Numbered from the stretch's first letter, positions 46,364 to 55,824 are shown. The stretch is DNA of 64,000 nt from Levilactobacillus enshiensis (GCF_007115095.1 NZ_SULH01000002.1:197550-261549); one strand, 5' to 3'. Made by a program: numbers and translations. The notes: generated from the letters alone by a model not told the origin.

Positions 46364-46513
46364 GAAACACCCCCGTATACACGGGGAACACCGATCGCGG
46401 CTTATGAGAAGTTAGGCTATGTTGGGATCACCCTCGTATACACGGGGAACACGGCCTTGTAAGCTCGTGTAAGCCGTTTAAAAGGGGATCACCCTCGTAT
46501 ACACGGGGAACAC
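46364..46513 (-). CRISPR. Orphan type I-E-like CRISPR: 3 repeats, 2 spacers
   Basis: Repeats of 28 bases lie at 46364-46391, 46425-46452 and 46486-46513 with a strict 61-base period, so both spacers are 33 bases (46392-46424, 46453-46485). The second and third repeats are identical; the first differs at three positions. On the minus strand the repeat reads GTGTTCCCCGTGTATACG..., ending GTGATCC, the form seen in type I-E arrays of lactobacilli. The degenerate repeat at the left marks the trailer end, so the leader should be to the right. No cas gene occurs in the window. Confidence 0.92.
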
Positions 46514-46748
46514 TCTAAAAATCCGTTGCTATAACGGCATTCTAATTTCTCGAAAACAGTTAATTTATTTAACTTGTTTTTTCAAGCATACTCGAATTAG
46601 TCAGCAATAACAACACGTTAGTCGCCCCAAGATCAAACGTTAGCTTGGCTCCCCGAGCTATTCACCTAACGACCTAAATTGGCGATAAACGGTTTGGTCC
46701 TTTGCCAGATCAATTCTCAAAATCAATTCTGGCTCCGTCAAAACACTG

Positions 46749-46757
46749 TGCTATACT
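46749..46757 (+). promoter_or_regulatory. Extended -10 box for the PAP2 gene
   Basis: TGCTATACT, an extended -10 element, 33 bases before the TTG start; no good -35. Confidence 0.6.
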
Positions 46758-46789
46758 AAAATTATTATAATCATATAGGAGGTCAACCT

Positions 46790-47428
46790 TTGACGACCAT
46801 TTCTAAAACCCGTTGGCGCTTTACTTGGGCCGCGGGCATCTTATTTCTTGTTGACTTATTCGGCGTTGCTTTGCAGCAGCCCTGGATCAAGGCGTTCGAC
46901 CGGCTGATTATCAGTTGGGTCCGTCACCCTCTGCCACATGACTTGATGCAGAGCATTATCTGGGTGACCAAGTCTGGCAATCCCAAGCCCGTGACTTGGG
47001 TAACACTCCTACTCGTTGCTGTCCTAGTCATCGCCCGTCATTACCGTGGCGCACTCTTCTTGGCCTTTAACGTGCTATTCTGGGCCGGCTTGGGCAACAC
47101 GATTATCAAAAACATCATTCAGCGCCCCCGGCCAACTGTTAATCGACTAGTCGCAGCCAGCTCCTACGGCTTTCCCAGTGGTCATTCCATCACTGCCATG
47201 TTACTGTGGGGTTCCCTAATTGTTCTTTTAGGGTGGTCACTGCGCCAACATCACAACTGGCGCAGGGTCGGCACGTTGGTTCTCAGTCTCTGGATTGTCT
47301 GCATCGGCCTCTCCCGGGTCTACGTGGGGGTTCATTACCCCAGTGACGTGGTTGCGGGCTGGTCGCTAGGATTTTTTCTTTTAACTATCAGTCAATGGTT
47401 TCTCACCCGTTATGGAGATGCACTATAA
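46790..47428 (+). CDS. PAP2-family phosphatase
   Basis: The 212-residue membrane protein has about five or six helices and the three PAP2 motifs: KNIIQRPRP (KX6RP-type), SYGFPSGHSIT (PSGH) and SRVYVGVHYPSDVVAG (SRX5HX3D). Such enzymes remove phosphate from lipid phosphates, for instance undecaprenyl pyrophosphate or phosphatidic acid. TTG at 46790 is the start, 6-7 bases after AGGAGG. Its stop abuts the start of the methyltransferase gene, so the two form an operon. Confidence 0.92.
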   Translation: MTTISKTRWRFTWAAGILFLVDLFGVALQQPWIKAFDRLIISWVRHPLPHDLMQSIIWVTKSGNPKPVTWVTLLLVAVLVIARHYRGALFLAFNVLFWAGLGNTIIKNIIQRPRPTVNRLVAASSYGFPSGHSITAMLLWGSLIVLLGWSLRQHHNWRRVGTLVLSLWIVCIGLSRVYVGVHYPSDVVAGWSLGFFLLTISQWFLTRYGDAL

Positions 47429-47995
47429 ATGAATTTACCAAATGCTTTAACTTATAGTCATACGCTACTCACAGAATGTGTGGCGCCCGGTGATACGGTG
47501 GTTGATGCCACCGTTGGTCAGGGATACGACACGATTTTTCTAGCAAACTTGGTTGGCAAGACCGGTCACGTCATTGGGTTTGACATCCAACAAGCAGCAC
47601 TCGACGAAACGCAGCAACAGCTCACCTTGACGGGATTGGGTGCACAAGTCGATTTACACGCAACTGGTCATGAAAATGTCGATGATTTTCTGGAAGCGAA
47701 TGAACGCGTCACAGCGGCTATTTTCAATCTCGGTTACCTGCCCGGCGGTGACAAAACCATTATCACGCGCCCAGAAACGACCTTAACTGCGATTAAGACA
47801 TTGCTTCCCCATCTTCCGCGCGGCGGCCGCCTTATTTTGGTCGTCTATGCCGGTCATCCTGGGGGACCGACCGAACGCGATGCCGTCATTGACTTTTGTC
47901 AGCGACTTCCGCAAAAAGAGTATCAAGTTCTCCGTTATGGCTTCATTAATCAAATTCACACGCCACCGTTTTTACTGGCAATTGAACGGCGATAA
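47429..47995 (+). CDS. mnmM: MnmM (YtqB) tRNA 2-thiouridine methyltransferase
   Basis: The 188-residue protein has the Rossmann motif VVDATVGQGYDTIFLA (about 24-39), FNLGYLPGGDK (about 95-105) and the C-terminal INQIHTPPFLLAIE, all of the YtqB family. Bacillus YtqB/MnmM methylates 5-aminomethyl-2-thiouridine at the tRNA wobble position to mnm5s2U. ATG directly follows the TAA of the PAP2 gene, with GGAGATG as SD. Confidence 0.92.
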   Translation: MNLPNALTYSHTLLTECVAPGDTVVDATVGQGYDTIFLANLVGKTGHVIGFDIQQAALDETQQQLTLTGLGAQVDLHATGHENVDDFLEANERVTAAIFNLGYLPGGDKTIITRPETTLTAIKTLLPHLPRGGRLILVVYAGHPGGPTERDAVIDFCQRLPQKEYQVLRYGFINQIHTPPFLLAIERR

Positions 47996-47999
47996 ATTT

Positions 48000-48045
48000 A
48001 AAGACACGGCTAGGTCCAGCAATTGGATTTGGCCGTGTCTTTTTT
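48000..48045 (+). terminator. Terminator after mnmM
   Basis: AAAGACACGGC and GCCGTGTCTTTTTT with a CTAGGTCCAGCAATTGGATTTG interior shortened here to its ends; T run on the plus strand. Confidence 0.88.
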
Positions 48046-48292
48046 ATTCTGCTAACTCTGATATGACGTACCGTTTAATAAATATCGGTATTTGCGTCTT
48101 AAACAAGCGTTTAATTTGCATAATACAAATATCACTTTTGAATTGGAAAACTTCCTGTTTGTGGCTAACAATCGTTTTATCAATAAGCTTATCCTGAGCA
48201 GTTCTTAGCAGCAAGTAAACCACTTTCCGAAAAAGAGGACCAAACACATTGAATTTAACTAATTGCTATATACATATAGCCGTCAAATCAAT

Positions 48293-49360
48293 CTACTCTG
48301 CCAGTGCATGTACCAGCCCATCAGCCACCAAACATTCTGCAATTTGAACGGTATTCCACGCGGCACCTTTCAACAAATTATCGGCGACGACCCACAGATT
48401 GAACGCACCGGGATTCTCCAAATCGGGCCGAATCCGGCCCACATAGGTAGCTCGCGTCCCCGTCGCGTTTAGAGGTTGCGGGTAAAGTTGCTGCTGTGGC
48501 TCATCTTGTAGGACCACCCCTGGCGCTGCAGCTAACGCCTGTCGCAATTGACTAACGGTCGCGTTGGGATCACCCGTATCGATCCAAATTGATTCGCCAT
48601 GACTAAATGGTACTGGCACGCGCACACAAGTCGCCGTAACCTTAATCTCACTGGCATTCATGGCACCTAACATGATTTTCTTGGTCTCATGGATCATTTT
48701 CCACTCTTCGTGCGAATACAGATCATCTTCTAGCACATCAATCTGCGGTAACAGGTTAAAGGCCAGTGGGTAGTGTTGCTGTGCACCCTTAGTTGGGAAA
48801 ATTGTGGCTGTCATTGGTTGCTCAGCCAGATAGTCTTTAGCCTCTTGATAAAATTCATTCAACCCCGACTGACCCGCTCCAGAAGCCGCTTGATAGGTTG
48901 ACACGATGATTTGCTTCAAGCCCACCGCCTGACGAATCGGATTCAGTGCTACCATCATTTGAATCGTTGAACAGTTCGGATTGGCAATGAGGCCATGATG
49001 TTGGCGAAGCGCTTCTTCATTGACTTCCGGAACAACCAACGGTACGGTCGGTACCATTCGAAAGGCACTGGTATTGTCGACACAGACCGCCCCCCGTGCA
49101 ACCGCAAGTGGTAGAAATTGCTTCGACACCGCACTTCCAGCGGAGGCCAACACCAGATCAACATCCGTAAATGCATCGGCTGTCGTTGCCGCAACTGTCA
49201 AGACGTGGCCCCTAAACGTGACTTGTTTTCCCGCAGAGCGGGGCGAGGCTAACAGTTTAACCGCTTTGATTGGAATCGTCGATTGGGCCAATTGAGCCAA
49301 CATCCGGGTTCCCACAGCCCCCGTTGCCCCCAAAATAGCAATCGTAAATCCTTCCTGCAT
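48293..49360 (-). CDS. asd: Aspartate-semialdehyde dehydrogenase
   Basis: The 355-residue enzyme has the NADP motif ILGATGAVGTRML, the active-site Cys in ANPNCSTIQMM (about residue 130) and AASGAGQSGLNEF. It reduces aspartyl phosphate to the semialdehyde, the entry to lysine and diaminopimelate. ATG 49360 follows GGGGGA by 7 bases; an upstream TTG is less likely. Last gene of the lysine operon, about 20 bases after patA. Confidence 0.95.
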   Translation of the reverse strand: MQEGFTIAILGATGAVGTRMLAQLAQSTIPIKAVKLLASPRSAGKQVTFRGHVLTVAATTADAFTDVDLVLASAGSAVSKQFLPLAVARGAVCVDNTSAFRMVPTVPLVVPEVNEEALRQHHGLIANPNCSTIQMMVALNPIRQAVGLKQIIVSTYQAASGAGQSGLNEFYQEAKDYLAEQPMTATIFPTKGAQQHYPLAFNLLPQIDVLEDDLYSHEEWKMIHETKKIMLGAMNASEIKVTATCVRVPVPFSHGESIWIDTGDPNATVSQLRQALAAAPGVVLQDEPQQQLYPQPLNATGTRATYVGRIRPDLENPGAFNLWVVADNLLKGAAWNTVQIAECLVADGLVHALAE

Positions 49361-49379
49361 CCCATCATCCCCCAAATTT

Positions 49380-50582
49380 TCAGTTCAAAACGTGTTCCCG
49401 TAGGTTCGCCGTAAAGACCGCCAGTCGCCGCATGGCCTCCTTCAGATCCGTCATAGAAGACGCGTAGGACAATCGGACATAACCTTCGCCCCCGGCACCA
49501 AAACAACTACCGGGAGTGACCCCCACCAGGGCCTCCTCCGCCAGCTTGGTCGCAAATGTCACAGAATCCAGACCAAACTCCGGTGGAATCTTGGCGAACG
49601 CATAGAAGGCCCCACTCGGCATCGTTGTTGCGTACCCTAACCTATTGAGCTCAGGAACCACGTAGTCACGGCGATGCTGGTACGTCTGCCGCATCCGTAG
49701 CGAATCATCCAAGCCATGGGTCAAGGCTGCCAACGCTGCATACTGGGCTGGGTTCGATGGACAGGTCACCACGAAGCCGTGCAACTTGCTGACAGTCTTA
49801 ATCAATTCGGCTGGTCCGGCAAAATAACCAATGCGATACCCCGTCATGGCATGTGACTTGGATAAGCCATTGATCAGAATCGTCTGTTCTGGCAGTAGTT
49901 TGGCCATGGACACGTGCGGTTGATCGTACGTCAGCTCCGCGTATATTTCATCCGTAATCACGTATATTCCCTGACGTTTCACAACAGCGGCCACATCTTG
50001 TAACTGTGCCCGGTCATAGGTCACGCCCGTTGGGTTCCCTGGAAAGTTCAGAATAACCGCCTTAACCGTGGCTGCACCTTCACGGTCGAGCACTTTCTGG
50101 AGATGGTTACCCGTCAATCGAAAACCATCTGCCGTCGTATCGACCTGAATCGGAATGCCACCAAAGATTGAGATTACCGGCCAGTACAGCGCAAAGGTCG
50201 GCGTTGCCACCAAGACCTTGTCGCCGGGATTGATCAGACTACCCAATACACTAAAAATGGCTTCCGAAGCCCCCACCGTCGCCACAATTTCCGTGTTGGC
50301 ATCATAAGTGAGTTGAAAACGTTGCTGCAGATAGTGACTGATGGCTTGCCGCAGTTCTAGAATTCCCCGCTGATCAGTATAATGCGACCGATTGTCCTGA
50401 ATACTCCGAATGGCAGCAGCCTTGACGTGTTCCGGGACATTAAAGTCCGGCTCACCCAAGGTTAATTTGATGATTCCCGGAATTTGGTCAAACTTTTGCG
50501 CAAACGCACGAATTTGAGACGCCCCCATTGCCTGAATCTTTTGATTAACGATTGTTTTAAGCCTAGCATCTAATTCTGGCAA
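49380..50582 (-). CDS. patA: N-acetyl-LL-diaminopimelate aminotransferase PatA
   Basis: The 400-residue fold-type I aminotransferase has the PLP lysine in NGLSKSHAMTGYRIGY, FPGNPTGVTYDRAQL and GAFYAFAKIP. In the acetylase route PatA transfers an amino group to N-acetyl-2-amino-6-oxopimelate. The start is TTG at 50582 behind AAGGGGGG. Its place between dapB and asd supports this assignment over other class I aminotransferases. Confidence 0.92.
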   Translation of the reverse strand: MPELDARLKTIVNQKIQAMGASQIRAFAQKFDQIPGIIKLTLGEPDFNVPEHVKAAAIRSIQDNRSHYTDQRGILELRQAISHYLQQRFQLTYDANTEIVATVGASEAIFSVLGSLINPGDKVLVATPTFALYWPVISIFGGIPIQVDTTADGFRLTGNHLQKVLDREGAATVKAVILNFPGNPTGVTYDRAQLQDVAAVVKRQGIYVITDEIYAELTYDQPHVSMAKLLPEQTILINGLSKSHAMTGYRIGYFAGPAELIKTVSKLHGFVVTCPSNPAQYAALAALTHGLDDSLRMRQTYQHRRDYVVPELNRLGYATTMPSGAFYAFAKIPPEFGLDSVTFATKLAEEALVGVTPGSCFGAGGEGYVRLSYASSMTDLKEAMRRLAVFTANLREHVLN

Positions 50583-50607
50583 CTGAATCCCCCCTTAATT
50601 TTTTGTC

Positions 50608-51384
50608 CTATAAAATTTTCTCCAATCCAATCACCAGATCCTGTCGCTGCATGACCGCCGTTATCGCTAACCGCACCCCCGTCATAAAGGACTGCCGATC
50701 GGTCGTACTTTGCTTGATCGTCAGTGTCTCACCAGGACCACCGAAGATGACCTCCTCATCGGCAACGAAGCCTGGCAACCGCACGGCATGAATCTTAATA
50801 CCATGGTAATCGCCCCCTCGTGCGCCTAATGAATCTTGCTCTGTCGCTGGCTGTGGCTCATCGATCTGCTGTGCCTCATGAATCAGCCGCGCCGTATTCA
50901 GGGCCGTTCCGGATGGTGCATCGCGTTTGTCTTCATGGTGATACTCTATGATTTCAGCTCGCTGCAGATAGGTAGCAGCCTGCTGTGCAAATTTCATCAT
51001 CAGTACCGCTGTCACCCCAAAGTTAGGCGCGATGATGCCGCCTAACTGTCGCGCATTGGCCGCTTCCTGTAGGGCTTGCTGCTGGCCTTCTGTCAGCCCA
51101 CTGGTTCCAATCACTGGGCGCATCCCCCGTGCAATTGCAAATTGTGCATTCCTTGCAACGCCACTAGGTGTACTGAAGTCGAGCCACACATCAGCCGGCG
51201 TCATAATCTGCTGAAAATCATTATAAACAGTGACCGCACCATCCAAGCCATAGTCCGTAGCGCGACGACTCGTCACGTGGGGATTAAAGACCCCTACCAA
51301 CTGAAAAGTCGGCGTTGTCGTGACCAGTTGCACTGCTTTTTGCCCCATTGCGCCATTGAATCCTGCAATGATAACTGAAATCAC
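50608..51384 (-). CDS. dapB: 4-hydroxy-tetrahydrodipicolinate reductase
   Basis: The 258-residue protein has the nucleotide motif [15 protein letters not shown] at its start and the catalytic stretch [18 protein letters not shown]. It reduces the DapA product with NAD(P)H. GTG at 51384 overlaps the dapA stop (GTGA), so coupling decides the start; the family begins there. Confidence 0.96.
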   Translation of the reverse strand: MISVIIAGFNGAMGQKAVQLVTTTPTFQLVGVFNPHVTSRRATDYGLDGAVTVYNDFQQIMTPADVWLDFSTPSGVARNAQFAIARGMRPVIGTSGLTEGQQQALQEAANARQLGGIIAPNFGVTAVLMMKFAQQAATYLQRAEIIEYHHEDKRDAPSGTALNTARLIHEAQQIDEPQPATEQDSLGARGGDYHGIKIHAVRLPGFVADEEVIFGGPGETLTIKQSTTDRQSFMTGVRLAITAVMQRQDLVIGLEKIL

Positions 51385-52271
51385 GCCATCGCCCCCTTTA
51401 GTGCCAATGCATGATACAAGGCTGCCTTTTCCGCAGCGTTTAATGGTAGCACTGGTAAGCGACACGTCCCCACATCGTACCCCAGATCATTGAGTAGCGC
51501 CTTGACCGGTGATGGTGACGGGTACATGAAGAGTGCGGCCATCTTAGGGGTCAGTTCCCGCTGCAAGGCCCCAGCAGTCCGGTAATCGCCCCTGTCCAAC
51601 ATATCAAGCATCCGTCTGATCTCGGCACCGTAGATGTGGGCAGCCACGGAGATGACACCGTTACCCCCAACGACCTTCGCAAACAGGGTCTGAGCGTCTT
51701 CTCCGGTATACACCACGAAGTCATCGGGAACGTGTTCCACAATATATTCAAAGTCAGCCATCGTATGACACTGCTTCACACCCACAATATTCGGGTACTG
51801 TGCCAATGCCACAATGGTCTCCTTAGTCATCAAGACACCGGTACGGCCAGGAATGTTATACATCATGATGGGAAGCGATGACGCATCAGCGACCGCCTTA
51901 AAATGAGCCTGCATGCCCCGTTGATTTGGCTTGTTGTAGTATGGCACCACGACTAACGCCATGTCGATGCCATCGATCTGACTCAGCTTTTGCACAAAAT
52001 CTATCGTTCCGGCCGTATTATTGCTCCCAGCCCCAGCAATGATTGGCACTCGGCCAGCCACAATTTGAGCAAAGCGCAGATAGAGCGTCAATTTTTCCGT
52101 CTCACTCAATGTGGGCGTCTCGCCAGTCGTCCCACCGATAACAAACCCTTTCGTCCCAGTGTCCAGCAGATGGTTGGTCAATTTTTCAAGTGCCTTATAG
52201 TTAATGGCTCGGCCATCATTTGTAAATGGCGTAATAATCGCCGTCATCAAATCAACGTTCGTAAACATCAT
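51381..52271 (-). CDS. dapA: 4-hydroxy-tetrahydrodipicolinate synthase
   Basis: The 296-residue TIM-barrel protein has [10 protein letters not shown] (about 46-55), YNIPGRTGV with the active Tyr (about 138) and [11 protein letters not shown] with the Schiff-base Lys (about 167). It condenses pyruvate with aspartate semialdehyde. Starts at tandem ATG codons behind AAGGAGTGAG. It lies between the deacetylase gene and dapB. Confidence 0.96.
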   Translation of the reverse strand: MMFTNVDLMTAIITPFTNDGRAINYKALEKLTNHLLDTGTKGFVIGGTTGETPTLSETEKLTLYLRFAQIVAGRVPIIAGAGSNNTAGTIDFVQKLSQIDGIDMALVVVPYYNKPNQRGMQAHFKAVADASSLPIMMYNIPGRTGVLMTKETIVALAQYPNIVGVKQCHTMADFEYIVEHVPDDFVVYTGEDAQTLFAKVVGGNGVISVAAHIYGAEIRRMLDMLDRGDYRTAGALQRELTPKMAALFMYPSPSPVKALLNDLGYDVGTCRLPVLPLNAAEKAALYHALALKGAMA

Positions 52272-52282
52272 TGCTCACTCCT

Positions 52283-53428
52283 TTATTGGGTCATACGATT
52301 ATATAAAAATCCACGAATCGCGGTCACACCTTGAAAAATCGCGGCTTCGTTCGGCTGAAAATTAGCGGCGTGTAGTCCACCTGGGCTAGCAACGCCTAAC
52401 CAAAACATGGTCCCCGGAATCTTGGATAACAGGTAGCCAAAGTCCTCCCCCGTCATTGCTGGCGGAGTCGTCTGGAAGTCAACGTCTGGGGTCGCTTGCA
52501 TATATTGAATAAAATTAGTCGTCAACGGCGCGTTATTTTCAACTGGATAATAACCACCCTGATTAAACGTCACGTCGATCTGCGCGTGATACGTCACAGC
52601 AACGCCAGCGACAATTTCCCGCACTCGCCGCTGAATAAAGCTGATCATGTCCTGCGTCAGGCCGCGAATCGTGCCCGCTAGCTGGGCCTCCCCAGCAATC
52701 ACATTACGAATCGTCCCCGCCGTAAGTTTACCAATGGTCAACACCCCACAAGCGGTTGGGTCCACATTACGAGCCACAATGGTCTGGAGCTGCATAATCA
52801 GGCTGGCCGCAATCACGATAGCATCATTGGCCTTCTGTGGAAACGCCGCATGCCCACTCGTCCCGTGAATGGTCACGTTGACCTCACTGGTCCCAGCAAA
52901 AAGCGTTCCTAATCGACAACCAATGGTGCCTGTCGGCAAATCCGGATTGTCGTGGAGCCCATAAAACTCATCAGGGTGAAAGTCCCCCGTCAGCAATCCC
53001 CGATCATAAGCCAATTTGCCACCACTCTCGCTTTCTTCCGCAGGCTGGAAAAAGAAGACGAGGTTGTCGCGGGGCTGTTGCTCAGCAAAATAACTGAGCA
53101 GGCCCAAGGCCACCGTCATGTGAATATCATGGCCGCAAGCGTGCATTATCCCCGGATGTTGCGATTTAAAAGGCAGGTCATTTGTCTCCGTAACCGGTAA
53201 GGCGTCGATATCGGTTCGATAGCCAATCGTTCGTTGGGGCTGACGCCCTTGGACTCGAACCAATAACGCTGTCGGTAGGTTGGACGCCGTTGTCACGGTC
53301 AGATAGGTCTGGGGCAGTGTCTCGATTACCCGTTGTAAATAGGCGTGGGTGGCCGTTTCCTGCAAAGCCAGCTCCGGAATCTGGTGTAAGTGCCGCCGAA
53401 TCTGAATCAATTGGGCTTCAGTCAACAT
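52283..53428 (-). CDS. N-acetyldiaminopimelate deacetylase (M20D family)
   Basis: The 381-residue M20 amidohydrolase has HACGHDIHMTVALGLL (metal ligands, about 96-111), FFQPAEESESGG and TGEDFGYLL. By its place between dapH and dapA it should remove the acetyl group from N-acetyl-LL-DAP, as YkuR/DapL does in Bacillus. It follows dapH by 3 bases. Related enzymes hydrolyse other N-acyl amino acids, but context favours this role. Confidence 0.92.
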   Translation of the reverse strand: MLTEAQLIQIRRHLHQIPELALQETATHAYLQRVIETLPQTYLTVTTASNLPTALLVRVQGRQPQRTIGYRTDIDALPVTETNDLPFKSQHPGIMHACGHDIHMTVALGLLSYFAEQQPRDNLVFFFQPAEESESGGKLAYDRGLLTGDFHPDEFYGLHDNPDLPTGTIGCRLGTLFAGTSEVNVTIHGTSGHAAFPQKANDAIVIAASLIMQLQTIVARNVDPTACGVLTIGKLTAGTIRNVIAGEAQLAGTIRGLTQDMISFIQRRVREIVAGVAVTYHAQIDVTFNQGGYYPVENNAPLTTNFIQYMQATPDVDFQTTPPAMTGEDFGYLLSKIPGTMFWLGVASPGGLHAANFQPNEAAIFQGVTAIRGFLYNRMTQ

Positions 53429-53431
53429 GGC

Positions 53432-54136
53432 TCACAACTCCCTTAATTGCGCTTCAATATGCGTCTTCGCTGTGGTCTGGTGGTCCTTGACCTTGACAAT
53501 CCGTGCCGGAACACCCGCCACGACAGTTCCAGGTGCCACGTCCTTCGTCACCACGGCCCCCGCACCAACGACCGCATCATTCCCGACTTGAACCCCCTCA
53601 AGGACGACTGCATTGGCACCGACTGTGACCCGGTCGCCGATCCGCACCGGCATGGCTGAAGCGGGCTCAATAACCCCTGCCAAAACAGCATTGGCACCAA
53701 TGTGAGAATCGCGACCTACCGTGGCTCTGCCACCCAAGACGGCCCCCATATCGATCATGGTACCGGCGCCAATAACTGCCCCAATGTTAATGATGGCTCC
53801 CATCATGATGATGGCATTATCCCCAATCTCAACCTGATCTCGAATCACAGCCCCCGGTTCGATCCGTGCATTAATATCTTTCGTATCAAGTAGTGGGACG
53901 GCTGAATGACGTGCGCTAATTTCCAGGTCATAGGTTGCCGCTGGTCGATCGGCCAGTAACGGTGCAATCGCCTGATAGTCGCCAATCAGAATCGTTAATC
54001 CGGGTGTGGCGAAGCATTTCACGCCGGCTGGAACGACCGCTGGCTTCAGCGTGCCCTGCAGGTAGACTTTGACTGGGGTTTCTTTCTTAGCGGTACCAAT
54101 GTACTGAATGATTTCCGTTGCTGTCATTTTCTGCAT
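53432..54136 (-). CDS. dapH: Tetrahydrodipicolinate N-acetyltransferase
   Basis: The 234-residue protein has the DapH N-terminal domain and a left-handed beta helix made of hexapeptide repeats ([53 protein letters not shown]). It acetylates tetrahydrodipicolinate, the step that defines the acetylase branch. ATG 54136 is preferred (GAGGGGG about 9 bases upstream). It lies 18 bases after lysA. Confidence 0.96.
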   Translation of the reverse strand: MQKMTATEIIQYIGTAKKETPVKVYLQGTLKPAVVPAGVKCFATPGLTILIGDYQAIAPLLADRPAATYDLEISARHSAVPLLDTKDINARIEPGAVIRDQVEIGDNAIIMMGAIINIGAVIGAGTMIDMGAVLGGRATVGRDSHIGANAVLAGVIEPASAMPVRIGDRVTVGANAVVLEGVQVGNDAVVGAGAVVTKDVAPGTVVAGVPARIVKVKDHQTTAKTHIEAQLREL

Positions 54137-54154
54137 GTTCGTTTTCCCCCTCAA

Positions 54155-55456
54155 TCACTCATAGTGCCTATCCAATCGAACGAGGTCCGCATATGTTTCT
54201 CGGCGTACCACCAGCTTTGTGCGTCCCTCCTCAACGAAGACGATGGCGGGACGGGGATTGCGGTTGTAGTTGGACGCCATGCTGTAACCGTAGGCCCCCG
54301 TATCCAAGACGGCAACCAGATCACCTGGCTCACTCCGTGGTAATCCCAGCTGATCGATTAAAATGTCACCCGACTCACAATACTTACCGGCTAAATGAAC
54401 CGTCTCGTGCAGCGGTTCGTTCATTTTATTCGCCAAAACGGCGCTGTATTGGGCCTGATACAGGGCCGGTCGGATATTGTCACCCATCCCCCCATCAACG
54501 CTGAGATAAGCTGTCAAATCGGGAAGGTCCTTCCGCGACCCTACCGTGTACAAGTTGTAACCGGCCGGCCCGACGATCGCCCGACCCGGTTCGATCCACA
54601 CTTCCGGTAACGGCAACTGATATTGATTCGCTAGTTCCCGTAGTGTTGAGGTGATCTGTTGGACAAAATCGGCGGGACTCAGCGGATTGTCTGTCGCTGT
54701 ATAGGCGATGCCAAACCCACCGCCCAGATTTAAAATGTCAGGTATAACGCCCAATTGATCGCGCCACTGGGCGGAAATCGCCATTAACTTTCGTACTAAC
54801 AGTTCAAAACCAGTCACCCCAAAGATTTGTGACCCAATGTGCGCGTGAATTCCAATCATATTCATTTGGGGAATGGCCAAGACTTTTTGTAGCGCCCGGG
54901 TGGCTTGACCGGATGCCACATCGAAACCAAACTTGCTATCGATCTGTCCCGTCTGCGTGTAGCGGTGCGTATGCGCGGTGATTCCCGGCGTCAACCGTAA
55001 CATGACATCACAACTAGTCTGTTGTGCCAGTAGCACCCGCTGCAACAGGTCGATCTCGTGAAAATTATCGAGCACGATCACACCAACGTGGTTCTCAACG
55101 GCCATTTCGAGCTCAGCTAGTGACTTGTTGTTGCCGTGAAAACTAAGGTCACGGACCGGAAAGCCTGCCTGCAGTGCGGTATAGAGCTCACCACCAGAAA
55201 CGACATCGGCGTGTAGGCCCTCTTCGTCAACGACCTGATACATGGCAATCGCTGCGAAAGCCTTACTGGCATAGCTAATCTGATACCGCAACCCACTCCG
55301 TTCAAAAGCGGTTCGAAACTCCTGAATCTGGCGTCGAATCGTCGTCACATCATAGACCACTAAGGGGGTTCCGTATTCCCGTGTCAACCATGTGGTGTCA
55401 ACACCACCCAAAACCAAGTGGCCCTGCTCGTTCGCTTGTAATCCCTGGGTCGTCAT
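54155..55456 (-). CDS. lysA: Diaminopimelate decarboxylase
   Basis: The 433-residue PLP enzyme has the lysine in ISYASKAFAAIAMYQ, HADVVSGGELYTAL, HAHIGSQI, the glycine-rich LNLGGGFGIAY and KYCESGDILI. It converts meso-DAP to lysine. ATG 55456 lies a few bases after AAAGGTGAGG; 3 extra codons upstream are possible. First gene of the operon, directly downstream of the lysine riboswitch. Placing lysA first means DAP synthesis is throttled together with lysine synthesis. Confidence 0.96.
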   Translation of the reverse strand: MTTQGLQANEQGHLVLGGVDTTWLTREYGTPLVVYDVTTIRRQIQEFRTAFERSGLRYQISYASKAFAAIAMYQVVDEEGLHADVVSGGELYTALQAGFPVRDLSFHGNNKSLAELEMAVENHVGVIVLDNFHEIDLLQRVLLAQQTSCDVMLRLTPGITAHTHRYTQTGQIDSKFGFDVASGQATRALQKVLAIPQMNMIGIHAHIGSQIFGVTGFELLVRKLMAISAQWRDQLGVIPDILNLGGGFGIAYTATDNPLSPADFVQQITSTLRELANQYQLPLPEVWIEPGRAIVGPAGYNLYTVGSRKDLPDLTAYLSVDGGMGDNIRPALYQAQYSAVLANKMNEPLHETVHLAGKYCESGDILIDQLGLPRSEPGDLVAVLDTGAYGYSMASNYNRNPRPAIVFVEEGRTKLVVRRETYADLVRLDRHYE

Positions 55457-55548
55457 TCGCCTCACCTTTCCTTTCGTTTCTGTCTGACCAAGACCTGCTT
55501 TCTAGCAGGCTTGCTTAATCTAAGCTTGTTTTTTCCCATCGTACGGAT

Positions 55549-55586
55549 AAAAAAAGAATCTCTTTGCTTACAAACAAGGAGATTCT
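55549..55586 (-). terminator. Terminator of the lysine riboswitch
   Basis: On the minus strand AGAATCTCCTTG (55575-55586) and CAAAGAGATTCT (55555-55566), then TTTTTTT. It is the expression platform that turns the operon off when lysine is bound. Confidence 0.9.
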
Positions 55587-55611
55587 AGAACTTCGCAGTC
55601 CGAATCGAATT

Positions 55612-55784
55612 CGTCGTAAGCTCCCCGTAGCAGACATCTTGCTACGACAGTCCGTGATCTATTGGATCGACGGCCCAACTACCAGCCGCTGAGTCAACTG
55701 GTGCTTCGGCAACCGCCCCTTTCCGCCAGTTCATGGTCCACTCAGAGACTCCCTGACGTACTGTTGTTGGTTGCAACCTCTTAG
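55612..55784 (-). promoter_or_regulatory. Lysine riboswitch (L-box) of the lysA operon
   Basis: On the minus strand the aptamer landmarks appear in order: AAGAGGTTGC at the 5' end, GGCGGAAAGGGGCGGTTGCC followed by GAAGC, GGCTGGTAGTTGGGCCGTCG, ACGGACTGTCGTAGCAAG and GGGGAGCTTA. They match the conserved lysine-aptamer segments (AGAGGtGC, aGGGGagcgTCGCCGAAGc, GGcCGt, GGAGGGCT). A terminator follows directly. Confidence 0.93.
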
Positions 55785-55795
55785 ATATTGACATC

Positions 55796-55824
55796 AGGGT
55801 AAAGCAATTCACTTAGAGCGTCAA
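55796..55824 (-). promoter_or_regulatory. Promoter of the lysA operon
   Basis: TTGACG (55819-55824), 17 bases, TACCCT (55796-55801) on the minus strand, about 10 bases before the riboswitch. Confidence 0.7.

Larger units (their letters stand above)
46322..46789. other. Intergenic region holding the CRISPR array and its flank
   Basis: The array occupies 46364-46513. To its right, 46514-46610 is A+T-rich (about as expected for a leader on the minus strand, with TTGAAA and TTAACT-like boxes). CGTTAG at 46637 and CTAACG near 46665 form an inverted repeat. I see no gene in 46514-46789. Confidence 0.55.

Noticed and set aside
48044-48247. 67-codon minus-strand frame
   Set aside because: No SD and no recognisable product; kept only as a possible relic in the findings.
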